DNA of 64,000 nt from a bacterium (GTDB taxonomy: Bacteria > UBP6 > JAFGXH01): positions 1 through 64,000 of the forward strand of contig JAMOQH010000188.1 in NCBI GenBank assembly GCA_027064085.1, written 5' to 3'. The translations under genes were made by a program, and so were the position numbers. Below the pieces are notes generated by a model. The model saw only the letters and a program-made list of their open reading frames with translations. It searched no databases and was not told the DNA's origin. Positions 13,101-23,100 of this stretch are shown here, piece by piece. Numbering within the stretch: position 1 is the stretch's first letter; each line of letters begins with the position of its first letter.

Positions 13101-16100
13101 TCTAGATTATCTTCTTCTGAAGTAATTTCTAGTTGATTTGTTGATAATATTTTATCAATTGATTTAATAAAGTCACTATAAGATTCTGTAATATCAAGTA
13201 AGCCTTCAATGTTAACAATCATTTCTTCATTACTTGGATTTTCTTCAAAGTATTTTAGAGCATAGACTAAGGATTTATCAAAAATATTTAAGTTTTCCTT
13301 GTAAATATTGCTTAGTTTACTATATATTTCTAGTTTTAGAGCCTTTTCAATATCTTGTTCTAATACTAGGTTATATAATTCAGCTAGCTCTTCCCATTTA
13401 GAGATTGTCTCATAAGTTGTTTCTAAGGTTTCATAAATGCTTAAGATTAAACTTTCTTCATTTAAAAATGCTTCTAGATACAATAGTGCATCTTCATTAT
13501 AAGGATTTAAACTTAGTAATAAAGTTAAGGATTCTATAGATTTATCTAAGTCTTTTAAGTTTTCTTTTGAATTTTTAGCTCTATTTAATAAAGCGATTTC
13601 TTTATCATCTTCTATAACATTTTCTATTTCTAGCTTATAAAGGGCGTCTAACTCTTCAAATTTATTAAGTTTTTTGTAAATGTCTATTAATTTATTATAG
13701 TTTTCTGCCTCTTGTTGTTCGTTTTCAATCATGATTTTTATAAATTCAATACTTGCTTCTAAGTCATTTAAAATATCAACATAAACACTTATTATTTTTA
13801 ATAGAAATTCTTTTTTACTATAATATTCATCTTCGAATTCAACTGCAAGTTTGTATAATTCAATAAGTTTATTCCAGTCCTCATTATTTTGATATATAGT
13901 TTCTAATGTTTCAAACATATCTATGGAATGATTTAGTTGATAGATTTTCATATAGGTTTCGGATGCAGAGTTAATATCTTTTATAAAGTCTTGCTCTATT
14001 GTTGCTGCTTCATTTAAAAGGGTTACTCTATCATCTAGATTTTCTTTGGATTCTGCTTTAAAGAGATATAAGTCTCTAATGATAAGATAATCTTCTTTTT
14101 TTTGATAAGTATCTAAAAGTTTTTCAAATAATTCGTCATTGCTTGGTTTATTTTTAAATGCTTTTAAGAAGTATAAATTAGCCTTTTCTGTATCATTGTT
14201 ATTTTGATATATTGTAGCAATTTCATTATAAATTAAGTAATCTCCACCTTTTTCTTGAGATATTTTATCTAACTTTTCAAGAAGTAAAACTTCTTCATCA
14301 AGCTCAAATGATAATATTTCTTCTAAAACATTTTCATTTTCATTTTCTGTTCCATATCTAAGCATCTTAAATAATGTATTGTAAATATTTTCCTTTTCAG
14401 CTAAATATTCGTTGTATATATTATAAATTAACTCATAATATGTCCTCTTTTCTTTATCTGTTTCAGAGAGTTCAATGATTAGGTTATAGATTTTTATTAA
14501 ATCATTCCATAATTTTCTATTTGTAAAAAACTGAACAATTGTTTCTAAGTTACTAAAAAGTAATTCTTTTTTATTTAACAATAGCTGAAAAATAATTCCT
14601 CTTAATTCTGCTCGTGAAGAATCAGACAGTGTATCATGCACATCTATGTAGTGTTCTAATGTTTTTTGAGTGTCATTTTCTATATTTGAATAAATTTCTC
14701 CCAATTCAGAGATTATTCCTACAATATAATCATCATTTGTTTTTAGCATATCTTCCATAGTCAGAAGAATTTTTATAATTTCATCATAATTTTCTAGTTT
14801 TCTATAAAACAATTTTTTAGTTTCATATGCTTCAATAATTGTTTCGTCTATATCTATAACTGAATCTAATAATTGAATTGCTTCTTCAAGTTTATTAAAA
14901 TAAAGTCCTTCTACTTTTGCTAAAGCTACTTTATTTAATAATTTTTCATTATCTGGTAATAATTTATGTTTTTTTAGTAAGATATCGTGTAGCATTTCAT
15001 AGTTTTCTGATTCCAAATATATCTTTTCAAGAGAATTTAATATTTCTAGATTATCACCATCTTCATCTAGTATGACATTGTAAAAACTTTGAGCCGTATC
15101 ATGTTCTTTCATATAGATATCGTATATCTTTCCTAGTCTTGCAAGAATATTTATTCTTACCATTTTATCGTCTACTTCATCTTTATATTGTCTTAGAATA
15201 GATATTAAATCAGAAAAATCATCAAGTTTATAAGATAATTCTTCTAATGAATTTAATATTTCATTATTGCTCAAGTCTTTTATATATAATTCTTTTTTGT
15301 ATTGGTATGCTAATTGATATTCTTCAAAAACATCTGAAAGCAAAGTTGAAAGTTTTAGTTTATATACAGCATGATCTGTTTCAGATAAATTAAAGTCGTT
15401 TAAAACCTTTTCTAATAATATTCTTATGGAGTTATAATCTTCTAATTTATTATGGTATTTTAGCAATAAGTTTAATAATGGTAAATATTTTTTATCAAAA
15501 AGAATTTCCTCAAGATGAATTAATTTTTCTTTAGTAACATTTAATTCAAATGCTAAATCAAAAAATTCTACGAATTTTTCTAAATTTTCTAAATTATTTA
15601 AATAAGCTTTAGCTATTTCAGTATATAGTATTTCAAGTTCATCATTTTCAACCAATTTTGTTTTACTAACCGCAACATCTACCCATTCTTGATATCTATT
15701 TTCAGAAAGATAGAAAAACATTAACATATTAATCGCTGTTAAATTTTTATCATCAATATCTAAAATCATTTTTAAATATAATACGGCTTTTTCTGTTTCT
15801 TTGTTTTTATTAAAAGAAATGCTTGCCATTTCCTTTAATAAATCAATTTTTTTATCTCCGGAGAGGAAGTCTAATTTTTTACTATAGATAACTACAAGAT
15901 TCTCATAGTCATCAAGTAGTGCAAGAAGGTCTATTAAGTTATCAATATATTTTAGCTGTGGTTTTAAGTTTATTAATTCAAAATATAGAGTTCGGCTATC
16001 TTCATATCTGTCTAATTCTGTATAAACAGCTATTGCTCTATTATATAATTCCTCAATAATATTTTCATCATCAATTTCTTTAATTAAATCTATTAAAGTA

Positions 16101-18784
16101 TTTACAAAAAGTTCTCTATTGTTTCCATCTATAGATAATTCATTTAAATTGTCTATAATAAACATATCTTTTGTTAATAAAAATTTTTCTTTTTCGTTTT
16201 GAAAAGCATCTTCATATCTTTCTTGCTCCATATAAAGATTTGTTAGCTCATCAAAAATTTCAATTTTTTCATTTTCTGTATTCACAAGAGCAATTTTTTC
16301 TTTTATTATAGGAAAAATTAAATCCAATTTATCTATTTCTCTATATATTTGTTGGATTTTATCTAAAATTTCAATACTATCATGATAATAATTATTGTAC
16401 TCAATTAAAGCGTATAGTAATTTTTCATTACTTTCTAGGTAGTTTTCTGAAATTGATATAGCCTTAAGTGCATATTCTTTTCTTTTATCACCATCTAGTT
16501 TGTTAATTATTTCTAATACAATCTCATAGTAAAAGTTAAAATCATTAATGATTTCAAAAAGAGAATCAATTTCTTCAAATCTTAATGATTCAAAATATAA
16601 ATCAACTAGGCGCTTTAAAATATCTTTATTATCTTGATTTAATTGAATAAATTCTAAGTAATAATTAATTGCATTTTCAAAAGTTTCGGGGGTGTCATAT
16701 ATCTTTGCAAGGCTTAAAATAATATCAGAGTTTTTATCTAACTCATAAAGCTTTAATAATGCCTCTAATTGTTTTTCTGTATTATTATCGTTTTTAGAGT
16801 TTTTTAGTATGTTTTTATATGCAAAAATATTGTTTTCATCTATTTCTAATATTTTATTAATTATAAAATCAATTCTTGTTTTATCATTTTTTAAATTATC
16901 AATTGTAAAGTGATAAAGTTCTTTTAACATTTCAACTTTACTGTCATCGCTTTGACTTAATTCAATCTCTTTTAGTGTTAGGTCATATAATTTATCATAT
17001 TTTTTAGAATTTTGATATATTTCCTTTAGTCTTTCTAAGGCATCACCGTTTTCTACATCAATATCTAAAACTTTTTCATAATAAAGAGCGGCTTCCAAGG
17101 ATTTTCTTAGGTTTTTAATGTATACATCTGCTATTTGAAAATAAATCTCTATCCTTTCAAAATCATCAACGGCTTCTGCTTTTTGTATTAAAACTTTGAT
17201 GTATTCATTCCAACGATTTTTTGAATAATTGAAGTCTAATAAGAAATTAAGTGCTGTTATATTTTTAGGGTCATATGTTAGTAGTTTTTTATAAAGATTA
17301 GTTGTATCTTGTTTTAATTGAGTTGCTGTTAAATCAATTATTTCTTCTTGTACAAAGATTATTTCCTCAAGGTTTTCTTCTAGGTTTTTTTCAAGATAAG
17401 AAATATAATCTTTAAGTAAACTGAGTAGTGCTCTCCACTTTGAACTATCTTTATAAATTCTTTTTAATGCTTCAATTGCATCTTTATCGTTTGGTTTAAT
17501 CTTTAATATAGACTTGTAGGAATCCGTAACCTTAAACATATTATTTGCTACTTCAGCCACTTCAGCCATTTCTCTATAGACTTCAATAATATCTTCTTCG
17601 TTTTCTAGTGCTTTAATTTTTTTGGTTAATATTTCAAAAACTTTTCTATTATTTCCTTTGTGTTTATAGAATTCTAAATAAATATAATCATACTTAAAGT
17701 TTTTAGAATCTAGGCCTTCTGATTTTTTTGCATAGAATTCAGCTTTATCTAGATTATCGGTATACTCGTAAATAAACTCGACTAAAAAGTTAGTTAAATA
17801 TAGTTGATATTCCTTGTTATTTACTTTCTTTAAAATGCTTTCAATTAATTCAATTAATTCTTCATGCTTAGCGTTTTCAACCGAATAATTGACAGCAGAC
17901 TCTAAGATATCTTTATTGTCTGGAGTTAATGATAACAATGCTTTATATATAGAAAATCCTTTCTTTTTTACAACTCTATTATCTATAAATAATACATCAA
18001 GTAATTTCATATAATCTTTTTTATTTTCTTCATCAGGGGTTTCTTGAAGCTTATCTAGGATAAAATCCACAATAGGATCAATATTATTATTATCAATAAA
18101 AATTCTTTTTATAAGAAGAGAAATTTCTTCATTTTTAGGGTTTAATTCAATTGATTTAATTAGAAATTCTTGTGCTTTTAGCATATCGCTAGAATGATTC
18201 AAGTGAATTTCTGCAATATTTAGAAAATACATTGACTTTATTGAGTTATCATCAGTTGAATTTAATTTAGATTCAAAATTTTCAATCATTTTTTCCCAAT
18301 TGTTTTTAGCCATTAGGATTTCATCAATATTTTCTTCCAGATTTTCATTGTCTGGATTTAACTCTAGTGATTTATTATAAAATTTTAATGCAACAGATGG
18401 CTGTAAAAGCATTTCATTATAGAAATCTCCTAGCTCTAAGTAAAGTTTTGCTTTACTATCATTATTGTCTAGTATCATTGAATAGTATTCAGTAAGCTGG
18501 ATTAATTCTTTATATTTTCCATGGGTTTCATAATGAGATTTTAATAAGTTAAAAAACTCTTCACTTTCATAATGTTCGAATAGTTTAATCAAACTTGCTT
18601 CATATAACTCTTGACTAACACTAGGTTGTAATTTTATTAATTCTGAAAGTAAAGGATATTTTTTATCCAAGCTTATTATATCTCTTTTTAATAATAAATT
18701 ATAGAGAGTAATTATATCTTTGGGTAATGCTTTTTCTACAAACTCTTGAATAGATAAATTTTCTTCTAATAATCTTTTAATCAT
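7175..18784 (-). CDS. Giant tetratricopeptide-repeat protein (3869 aa) with a myxobacterial-type C-terminal degenerate peptidase-like domain
   Basis: Continuous TPR/HAT-like repeats (e.g. KAIEKFQAILEIEPQYLAALLELKNIF; RAIEAYKAIIELDDKNLEVIESLIGLYE). Non-repeat C-terminal about 400 aa (LHSLVRLYSEKKKYDRAFCY...VIVLGNDMIADRDDIETSFYLGRHLFYLLSEFYLV...ELTANRVGLIMCGDINRAI). Confidence 0.9.
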   Translation of the reverse strand: MIKRLLEENLSIQEFVEKALPKDIITLYNLLLKRDIISLDKKYPLLSELIKLQPSVSQELYEASLIKLFEHYESEEFFNLLKSHYETHGKYKELIQLTEYYSMILDNNDSKAKLYLELGDFYNEMLLQPSVALKFYNKSLELNPDNENLEENIDEILMAKNNWEKMIENFESKLNSTDDNSIKSMYFLNIAEIHLNHSSDMLKAQEFLIKSIELNPKNEEISLLIKRIFIDNNNIDPIVDFILDKLQETPDEENKKDYMKLLDVLFIDNRVVKKKGFSIYKALLSLTPDNKDILESAVNYSVENAKHEELIELIESILKKVNNKEYQLYLTNFLVEFIYEYTDNLDKAEFYAKKSEGLDSKNFKYDYIYLEFYKHKGNNRKVFEILTKKIKALENEEDIIEVYREMAEVAEVANNMFKVTDSYKSILKIKPNDKDAIEALKRIYKDSSKWRALLSLLKDYISYLEKNLEENLEEIIFVQEEIIDLTATQLKQDTTNLYKKLLTYDPKNITALNFLLDFNYSKNRWNEYIKVLIQKAEAVDDFERIEIYFQIADVYIKNLRKSLEAALYYEKVLDIDVENGDALERLKEIYQNSKKYDKLYDLTLKEIELSQSDDSKVEMLKELYHFTIDNLKNDKTRIDFIINKILEIDENNIFAYKNILKNSKNDNNTEKQLEALLKLYELDKNSDIILSLAKIYDTPETFENAINYYLEFIQLNQDNKDILKRLVDLYFESLRFEEIDSLFEIINDFNFYYEIVLEIINKLDGDKRKEYALKAISISENYLESNEKLLYALIEYNNYYHDSIEILDKIQQIYREIDKLDLIFPIIKEKIALVNTENEKIEIFDELTNLYMEQERYEDAFQNEKEKFLLTKDMFIIDNLNELSIDGNNRELFVNTLIDLIKEIDDENIIEELYNRAIAVYTELDRYEDSRTLYFELINLKPQLKYIDNLIDLLALLDDYENLVVIYSKKLDFLSGDKKIDLLKEMASISFNKNKETEKAVLYLKMILDIDDKNLTAINMLMFFYLSENRYQEWVDVAVSKTKLVENDELEILYTEIAKAYLNNLENLEKFVEFFDLAFELNVTKEKLIHLEEILFDKKYLPLLNLLLKYHNKLEDYNSIRILLEKVLNDFNLSETDHAVYKLKLSTLLSDVFEEYQLAYQYKKELYIKDLSNNEILNSLEELSYKLDDFSDLISILRQYKDEVDDKMVRINILARLGKIYDIYMKEHDTAQSFYNVILDEDGDNLEILNSLEKIYLESENYEMLHDILLKKHKLLPDNEKLLNKVALAKVEGLYFNKLEEAIQLLDSVIDIDETIIEAYETKKLFYRKLENYDEIIKILLTMEDMLKTNDDYIVGIISELGEIYSNIENDTQKTLEHYIDVHDTLSDSSRAELRGIIFQLLLNKKELLFSNLETIVQFFTNRKLWNDLIKIYNLIIELSETDKEKRTYYELIYNIYNEYLAEKENIYNTLFKMLRYGTENENENVLEEILSFELDEEVLLLEKLDKISQEKGGDYLIYNEIATIYQNNNDTEKANLYFLKAFKNKPSNDELFEKLLDTYQKKEDYLIIRDLYLFKAESKENLDDRVTLLNEAATIEQDFIKDINSASETYMKIYQLNHSIDMFETLETIYQNNEDWNKLIELYKLAVEFEDEYYSKKEFLLKIISVYVDILNDLEASIEFIKIMIENEQQEAENYNKLIDIYKKLNKFEELDALYKLEIENVIEDDKEIALLNRAKNSKENLKDLDKSIESLTLLLSLNPYNEDALLYLEAFLNEESLILSIYETLETTYETISKWEELAELYNLVLEQDIEKALKLEIYSKLSNIYKENLNIFDKSLVYALKYFEENPSNEEMIVNIEGLLDITESYSDFIKSIDKILSTNQLEITSEEDNLENSEVSDSEINETNEINESDTLETKDEKLPYELKLLLLTKKSNISEDFIEDKNVVISALYDLKDLEPNNLEYYEKLAIYLSELGLFQQLVELLTEQTEIVENPQEKIELYNRISEIYKEMLNDMSMAVKTYQKIIEIDYNNGLALDELEIIFDELDESNNDIKNSILETLKDSFLKLEDWDRYVSILKKKVDFIKTPENKKDLYINISKVNEEYLSNFEEAYDFYKKAFVLDFDSDLGYKLIDLTDTLSNYEDFISFIELNIESIKDETLSDKLHLKLGELYFEYMDNLEKAKEHFLKYTLYSENIDVLQKLEIIYQNNGDFKALEGIYNKLSVLSKVDEEKIDILQKLATIQEYELNDKESTILTLNKIIEISPNNIDVLKMLEVLNEGRKDALVEIYKLILNTELEEDDRVDVLLKLGRIYKEEGKWDEAEEVWNNILDINLEKKEAYLNLIELYSTNNNIEKLAENYENYILEYGLDLEDNERISYFNTLAELYNNKEKLNNYNKAIEKFQAILEIEPQYLAALLELKNIFLENALIDEFFDIMRVLISTLEQGYDDFNSSYNDSLILKYIKELNLNIKDLLLENFDLFENKLIEYESYDEVVQIASRDLEFFPKRNATLNRLIGIYESQEMYDELIIILDDKLSTVNELDEKLALYKRIADISLDKIGDSERAIEAYKAIIELDDKNLEVIESLIGLYEGLDDWEQIIPLLELKILLLDDNYPTYIKIINILIENIADYEKAFEYIAKTLALFINNAELLEIFNSLGEQSGLWNLYIDTADKILNILTDDSLKNSLIKNIASVYRDELGDIENSIKRYKLLLNLEPKNKEILFNLESLYSQEGNWSELSNILERIIDLEEDDSTIKEYYYKLSSNYEENLENIEKASEVLEELVNLYDDEIDALENLDRIYNDTENYPKLVNVYQKKIKHIDDYEEKISLWLQVIDFANEFDKQLVLKSYNEIIKLDINNEDAFNVLENSYRKQENWEELSILLNFLINNDSNFKIVSMLKLSNLLEKQDKIDDAISMYFNVINEYEPENIEAADNLIRIFNTNNNWEDLVELYRKLIDFENDEIRRVNYFNSLANIYVKEYQDFDTAKEFFDLALQENPASKEATKGLFEIFEAKEDWGEIINLLSDVANSTEDTEQAAEAFYKIGLIQETQLNSLEDAKSAFELALNNKYDFINAAIKLKEISFTLEDYESTISYLENLKELIEDQTKLIELNNEIGKLYVEKLDDPSSAIYAFEESLNLQTNPEAIMSLSNLYFIAEDFDNLNKLYDTHFEIILEGDRENRELHYFRRAMAKNFLNIEAELVYEYSLQAFNLNKLFKENLELLYKVSVQNRKSETVISVAKQRLVHYFDDIEVNTLGDMYVKLGVSYSDLKEFEKGEKYFNKALIIDEYNIDALKFAVDSYKRASQWPKVIEYYNKILKKINDYDEKLKIHYEIALIYKNELKNNKKAISHFEFLIQENLKNLTILNHMLEIYEALGDFKNFIVTLEDKLNFIDQNEEKEVIYYRLADLYYNKINDTKNSLKYLVKILEFNFKNSKVITAIEKLLTNVSAFADLEKIYINILSKLSPTDIDLSKYIYEKLSVLYTNQLQNYAKAINVYEKLINLDSNNSEVKQKLIDLCERLPEYYDRAIDLHLNNLKSEINFDSLHSLVRLYSEKKKYDRAFCYSALLSYSNKATEDEANFYNSYKPIMQIKINQTLSRATLEKYVYPANTQIAINEVFSRVSGIIANFYRKKKVKHIADIDAKRDLMSKESRVYKVAANVMNSIGLPNYDFYKSASFKGIRIENTKPKSVIVLGNDMIADRDDIETSFYLGRHLFYLLSEFYLVDISDSVGIGIHEFFKVILSVFVPSIQVGKEYSKLQKVLNKSTPSDTAALIEKLSSSGAIDLNPWLNNIELTANRVGLIMCGDINRAIKVIREDSSSFSKLPLKEKTDDLIKYSVSENYLELRDSLNIGIRVK

Positions 18785-18786
18785 AA

Positions 18787-19896
18787 TTACTCTCCTTTAC
18801 CTTTATTTTCTTCATCAAGTTTTTTTTGCTCTTCTCTTTGTATTAATTCATCTAACTGTGAAACTTTTTTTCTTACATCAACAGATTCTTGCCCTTTAGG
18901 ATTATTTTTTAAAAATTTAGTTAAAACATCTCTTGCATCAACATATTCTCCAACAATTAAGTGAGACATTCCTAAATAATATAATATTTCTCTTTTAGTA
19001 GCTGCTTGTATTGTTTGAGAGGCTTTTGATGAAGGGTTTGTCAATGCATCGTTTAAATATTTTTTAGCTTTTACAATAATAGCATTTCTTTGAGCTTCAT
19101 TATAATCAAGTTTTTTTTGTAAATCTTTTAGAGTTTGTTCTTTAGCTTTTTTTAATCTTTTTTTAGCTCGTCCTCTTTTTTCTTTAATTTCCTCATTAAT
19201 TGATTCTATTTTATTTCTTGTTTTAAGCATTTCCACATGGTAGCGATTAGCTATTCTAAAAAGAGTTGCTCCGAGTTTTGCTATTACAAATGAGTTTTTA
19301 GTAAGTTTAGCCGCATCTGTTAATATTTGTTCAGCTTCTTTTAATTTATCAACAGCTAGTAATGAATCTCCAAGTAGACCATAAGTGTTACTTAGTAGTT
19401 TCTCATTGCTTAATGGAACCATTTTTGCTGCTTTTTTAAGCCATTTAATTGCATTTTCATAGTTTTGTTTCTTGTGATATGAATCACCGAGGTAGTAGTA
19501 TATTTCTGGGTTTTTAGGTGAAATGGATAGAGGTTCTAGTACCTTTATTGCTGCTTCGTACTGTTTTTCTCTAATAAAAACATAGGCTAAGTCTATACTA
19601 GCCTCTTCGTTTTTAGGTTTTATCTTTACTGCCTTTGATAGATAAATAATAGCATCTTTAAAGTGTTCTGTTTTTTTATATAAGCCTCCAAAAGCATAGT
19701 TAGCCTTAAAATGATTGGGGTCTTTCTTTAATGCTGCTTTAAATCTTATGCCAGCTTCTGTGTATTGTCCCGAGTTCATAAACCTGATACCTTCTTCAAC
19801 ATAAGTATCTGGATTAGTACTAATCATGGATGATAATTTGTCGCAACCAAATGTTACGAATAACGATAAAAATATTATAAACAGAATCTGCTTCAT
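18787..19896 (-). CDS. TPR-repeat lipoprotein
   Basis: Start refined to MKQILFIIFLSLFVTFGCDK (lipobox FGC) with a GGGGG SD; TPR repeats follow. Confidence 0.8.
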   Translation of the reverse strand: MKQILFIIFLSLFVTFGCDKLSSMISTNPDTYVEEGIRFMNSGQYTEAGIRFKAALKKDPNHFKANYAFGGLYKKTEHFKDAIIYLSKAVKIKPKNEEASIDLAYVFIREKQYEAAIKVLEPLSISPKNPEIYYYLGDSYHKKQNYENAIKWLKKAAKMVPLSNEKLLSNTYGLLGDSLLAVDKLKEAEQILTDAAKLTKNSFVIAKLGATLFRIANRYHVEMLKTRNKIESINEEIKEKRGRAKKRLKKAKEQTLKDLQKKLDYNEAQRNAIIVKAKKYLNDALTNPSSKASQTIQAATKREILYYLGMSHLIVGEYVDARDVLTKFLKNNPKGQESVDVRKKVSQLDELIQREEQKKLDEENKGKGE

Positions 19897-20027
19897 TAAG
19901 CCCCCTAAATTTAACTCAATAATGATAATATATCTAGGTTTAAAAAACAAATATTTTTGAATTTTATGTAACAAATTACACAATTTTTTTTACTTCAACT
20001 AAAACTTTGTTTTATTTTCCGTATTTC

Positions 20028-20051
20028 GGCTTATCTTTTAAAAGATAAGCC
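20028..20051. repeat. Perfect 24-nt palindrome
   Basis: GGCTTATCTTTT/AAAAGATAAGCC in the intergenic gap between two minus-strand genes. Confidence 0.8.
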
Positions 20052-20116
20052 TTGAAAAAAGTAACTTTTTATAAATAAAAATTTCTTTTTTTTTGATTAC
20101 ATAGATAAGAATAATA

Positions 20117-23100
20117 TTAATATGTAAATCTGCTTATAAAAACATCTCTTAATCCAAGAGATGTTTTATTATTTACATTAGTGGTGGGGTCAAAATCAGC
20201 AGTACCTTCAAATTCTCCTAAAATGTAAATCTCTCCATTATTACCAACTGAAATACATTTTCCCTGATCATTTAAGTCTCCACCAAAAACTTCTACATTT
20301 TCTACACTTAAATCTGTGTCTAATATAGTAAAAAATACATCATTTTTATTGCTATCACTACTAGAATTAGTAATTGTAGTTCCTTGGATATTTAGGCTGC
20401 CACTTATGTCTCCAATTAGATAAAGCCTGTTGTTGTAAACAAAACTATCCTTAATCATAGACGATGAATTTGTTGCAAGAAAGACTTCTTTATCTAAAAT
20501 CATACCATCATCATCAAGTCTAGCAATATAAATGCCTAATTGTTCTCCAGCATTTACTATATCTTGATTAGAGCTTGTATCAAAGTCGATATTACCTTGT
20601 AAAGTACCAATAATATAAGCATTATTATTTATGGTTTCTAGTCTTATTCCTTTTGAAACATCTACTGCTTCTTGAGGTTCTAGCACTTTTACCCAAATGA
20701 ATTGATTGTTTTTGGAAAGTTTTAGTATAAAGGCTTCGGATTTATTATTTGTAGAAATCATTCCTTGACTATCATCAGTTTCGTCAAAATCAATGTTATC
20801 GCCATATAGATAGCCTGTGACGAGGATATTATCATTTAAAACAACAATATCTAGAGCCCTATTATACATATCTGCTACGCCGAAAACTTTAGCCCAAATA
20901 TAGGAGCCATCAATGATATTAAATTTAGAAATAAATCCATCTTGCCTTCCTTTTATGGTAAAATTTCCTATATCTGAAGATTTGTCAAAATCTACATTAA
21001 TTGCAGTATGGGTATTTCCATATAAATATCCTGTTAAATAAATAGATGTATTATCTAGCTTAATTGATGTAACTGTTTCTGTTTCTTGACTTGCAATAGT
21101 TTGAATCCAGTTAAATTCACCATCTTTTGTAATTTTTAAAATAAAAATATCTCTACTACCGTCACTTCTTCTTAAAGACACTAAGCTTCCAGCATCAAAG
21201 TCAACTGAAGATGAAAAATATCCTGTAATATAGAGGTTGTCATAATTGTCTACAGCAATAGCACTTGCTCCATCTAAGCTAGATGCACCAATATGATAAG
21301 TCCAGGCATAAGAACTATCTGCATTTATTCTTGTTATGAAAATATCTTCTTCTCCTGAACTAATTTTTTCATCTGTATTGCTACTAGGGTCAAAATCAAC
21401 AGCTCCTTTAAATGAACCAACTAAGTATAAATTCCCATTTGAATCTATTGCTGAATCATTTACAATTTGTTCATTATCTCCCGATATTAAATCCGTATAG
21501 TTATACCCTTGTTCATAACCACATACAGCAAAACCGGAAGTATCACTGCATGAATTCAATATCTGTCCTGCGTCATTACAACTAATACTAGAACAATCAG
21601 GCAAACATGTTCCGTCTCTGTCATTATCCTGATAACTTGCATCACATTGGCAAACTAACTCTCCTGTACTGTCATTGCAGGCACTTGAGTTTGTTAAACA
21701 ACTAGAATCACATGATTTTTTACAAGTAAGGTCATTATTGTTATCTTGATAACCAGCATCACAGTTGCAACTTATGTTATTTAATCCCAACGCAACACAT
21801 TCTCCATGTTTACCACAATCTATATCTTCACATGGAGTAACACATTTATTAGAGTTTGGACTAACAAAATATCCATCATTACAAGAACAAACTATTTCAC
21901 CACTTGCATCATTACAAGAGCCTTCTTTACCACAAGTACTTAATTCAGGAGCAAGAGGGTCTATGTGACATTTTTCTTTACAACTACCGTTATGATCATT
22001 ATCCTGATATCCATACTCACAAATACAATTAATTACACCTGTGTCGTCAGTACATGTACCATTTCCACCACATGCTATACCATTAACTTCAGTTGATGCA
22101 CAATTAGGTAAACAGACTTCATCATTATCCTTATCTTGATACCCCTCTTCACAAATACAATTTATTTTTCCTAATGTATCATCACAAGTAGCATGCTCAC
22201 AACTTGTTTCAGAACAAGCTGGTTCACAAGTTTGATTATTATCATTATCTTGATAGTTTGCATTGCATTCCCATTCACAATCTGCAGGTATTTCCCAGCC
22301 ATTTGCTTCTGTCCAATGAATATCAAATTCAACATTTACTTGATGAGCATTACTTGGGGGAGTTATTGGGTTGCAAGAAACTCTTTTTTCATTTATTTTA
22401 CACAAATTATTTTCGAAATGATAATTATTATTACATAAACATTCAGTATTATCATCATTGGGTTTGGAATGTTCTATTATAGAGCAATCAAGTACACAAA
22501 TATTATTGTCCTCTATAAAACCAGTATCACATACACATTTTGCTTCATTGTTTTCAACTATACAATGAGCATTGTTATTGCACTCATAATTCAAACACTT
22601 AAAATCATCATTCTGAACACACCTACCATTATCCTTATGATATCCGTTATTACAATCACATGCATTATTGTCTTTGTTAACATGGGAATTGTCAATATCT
22701 GAACAATCAAACATACAGATGTTTTCAGCATTTAAGGTATAATTACTATCACAAACACAGATAGCTTTATTATCTTCTACAGTACAGTGAGAGTTATTAA
22801 TACATGTTTTGTCATTACAAGGGTTTGTTTCTCCATCTTTAATGCAGTTTAGTTCTTCATTGTGATAACCGGTATCACAAACACAGGTAGCTTTATCACT
22901 TTTCACTAAACATTTTCCTTTACTTGAACAAGTAATATCTTTACACAATTCATCTGTTTTGCATTCGCAAGATAGCCAAGCGTTGTCTTTGCATAATTTT
23001 TTACCATCACTACCGTCATCACATGTGCAAGATTGATGTTCACCGTAATTACAAATTATTTCATCTGTATTTTCGGATCTATCACATGAAATTAAAATAA

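Noticed and set aside
21765-22702. Plus-strand ORFs inside the EGF lipoprotein gene
   Set aside because: Antisense to convincing Cys-rich repeats; no start context or domain.
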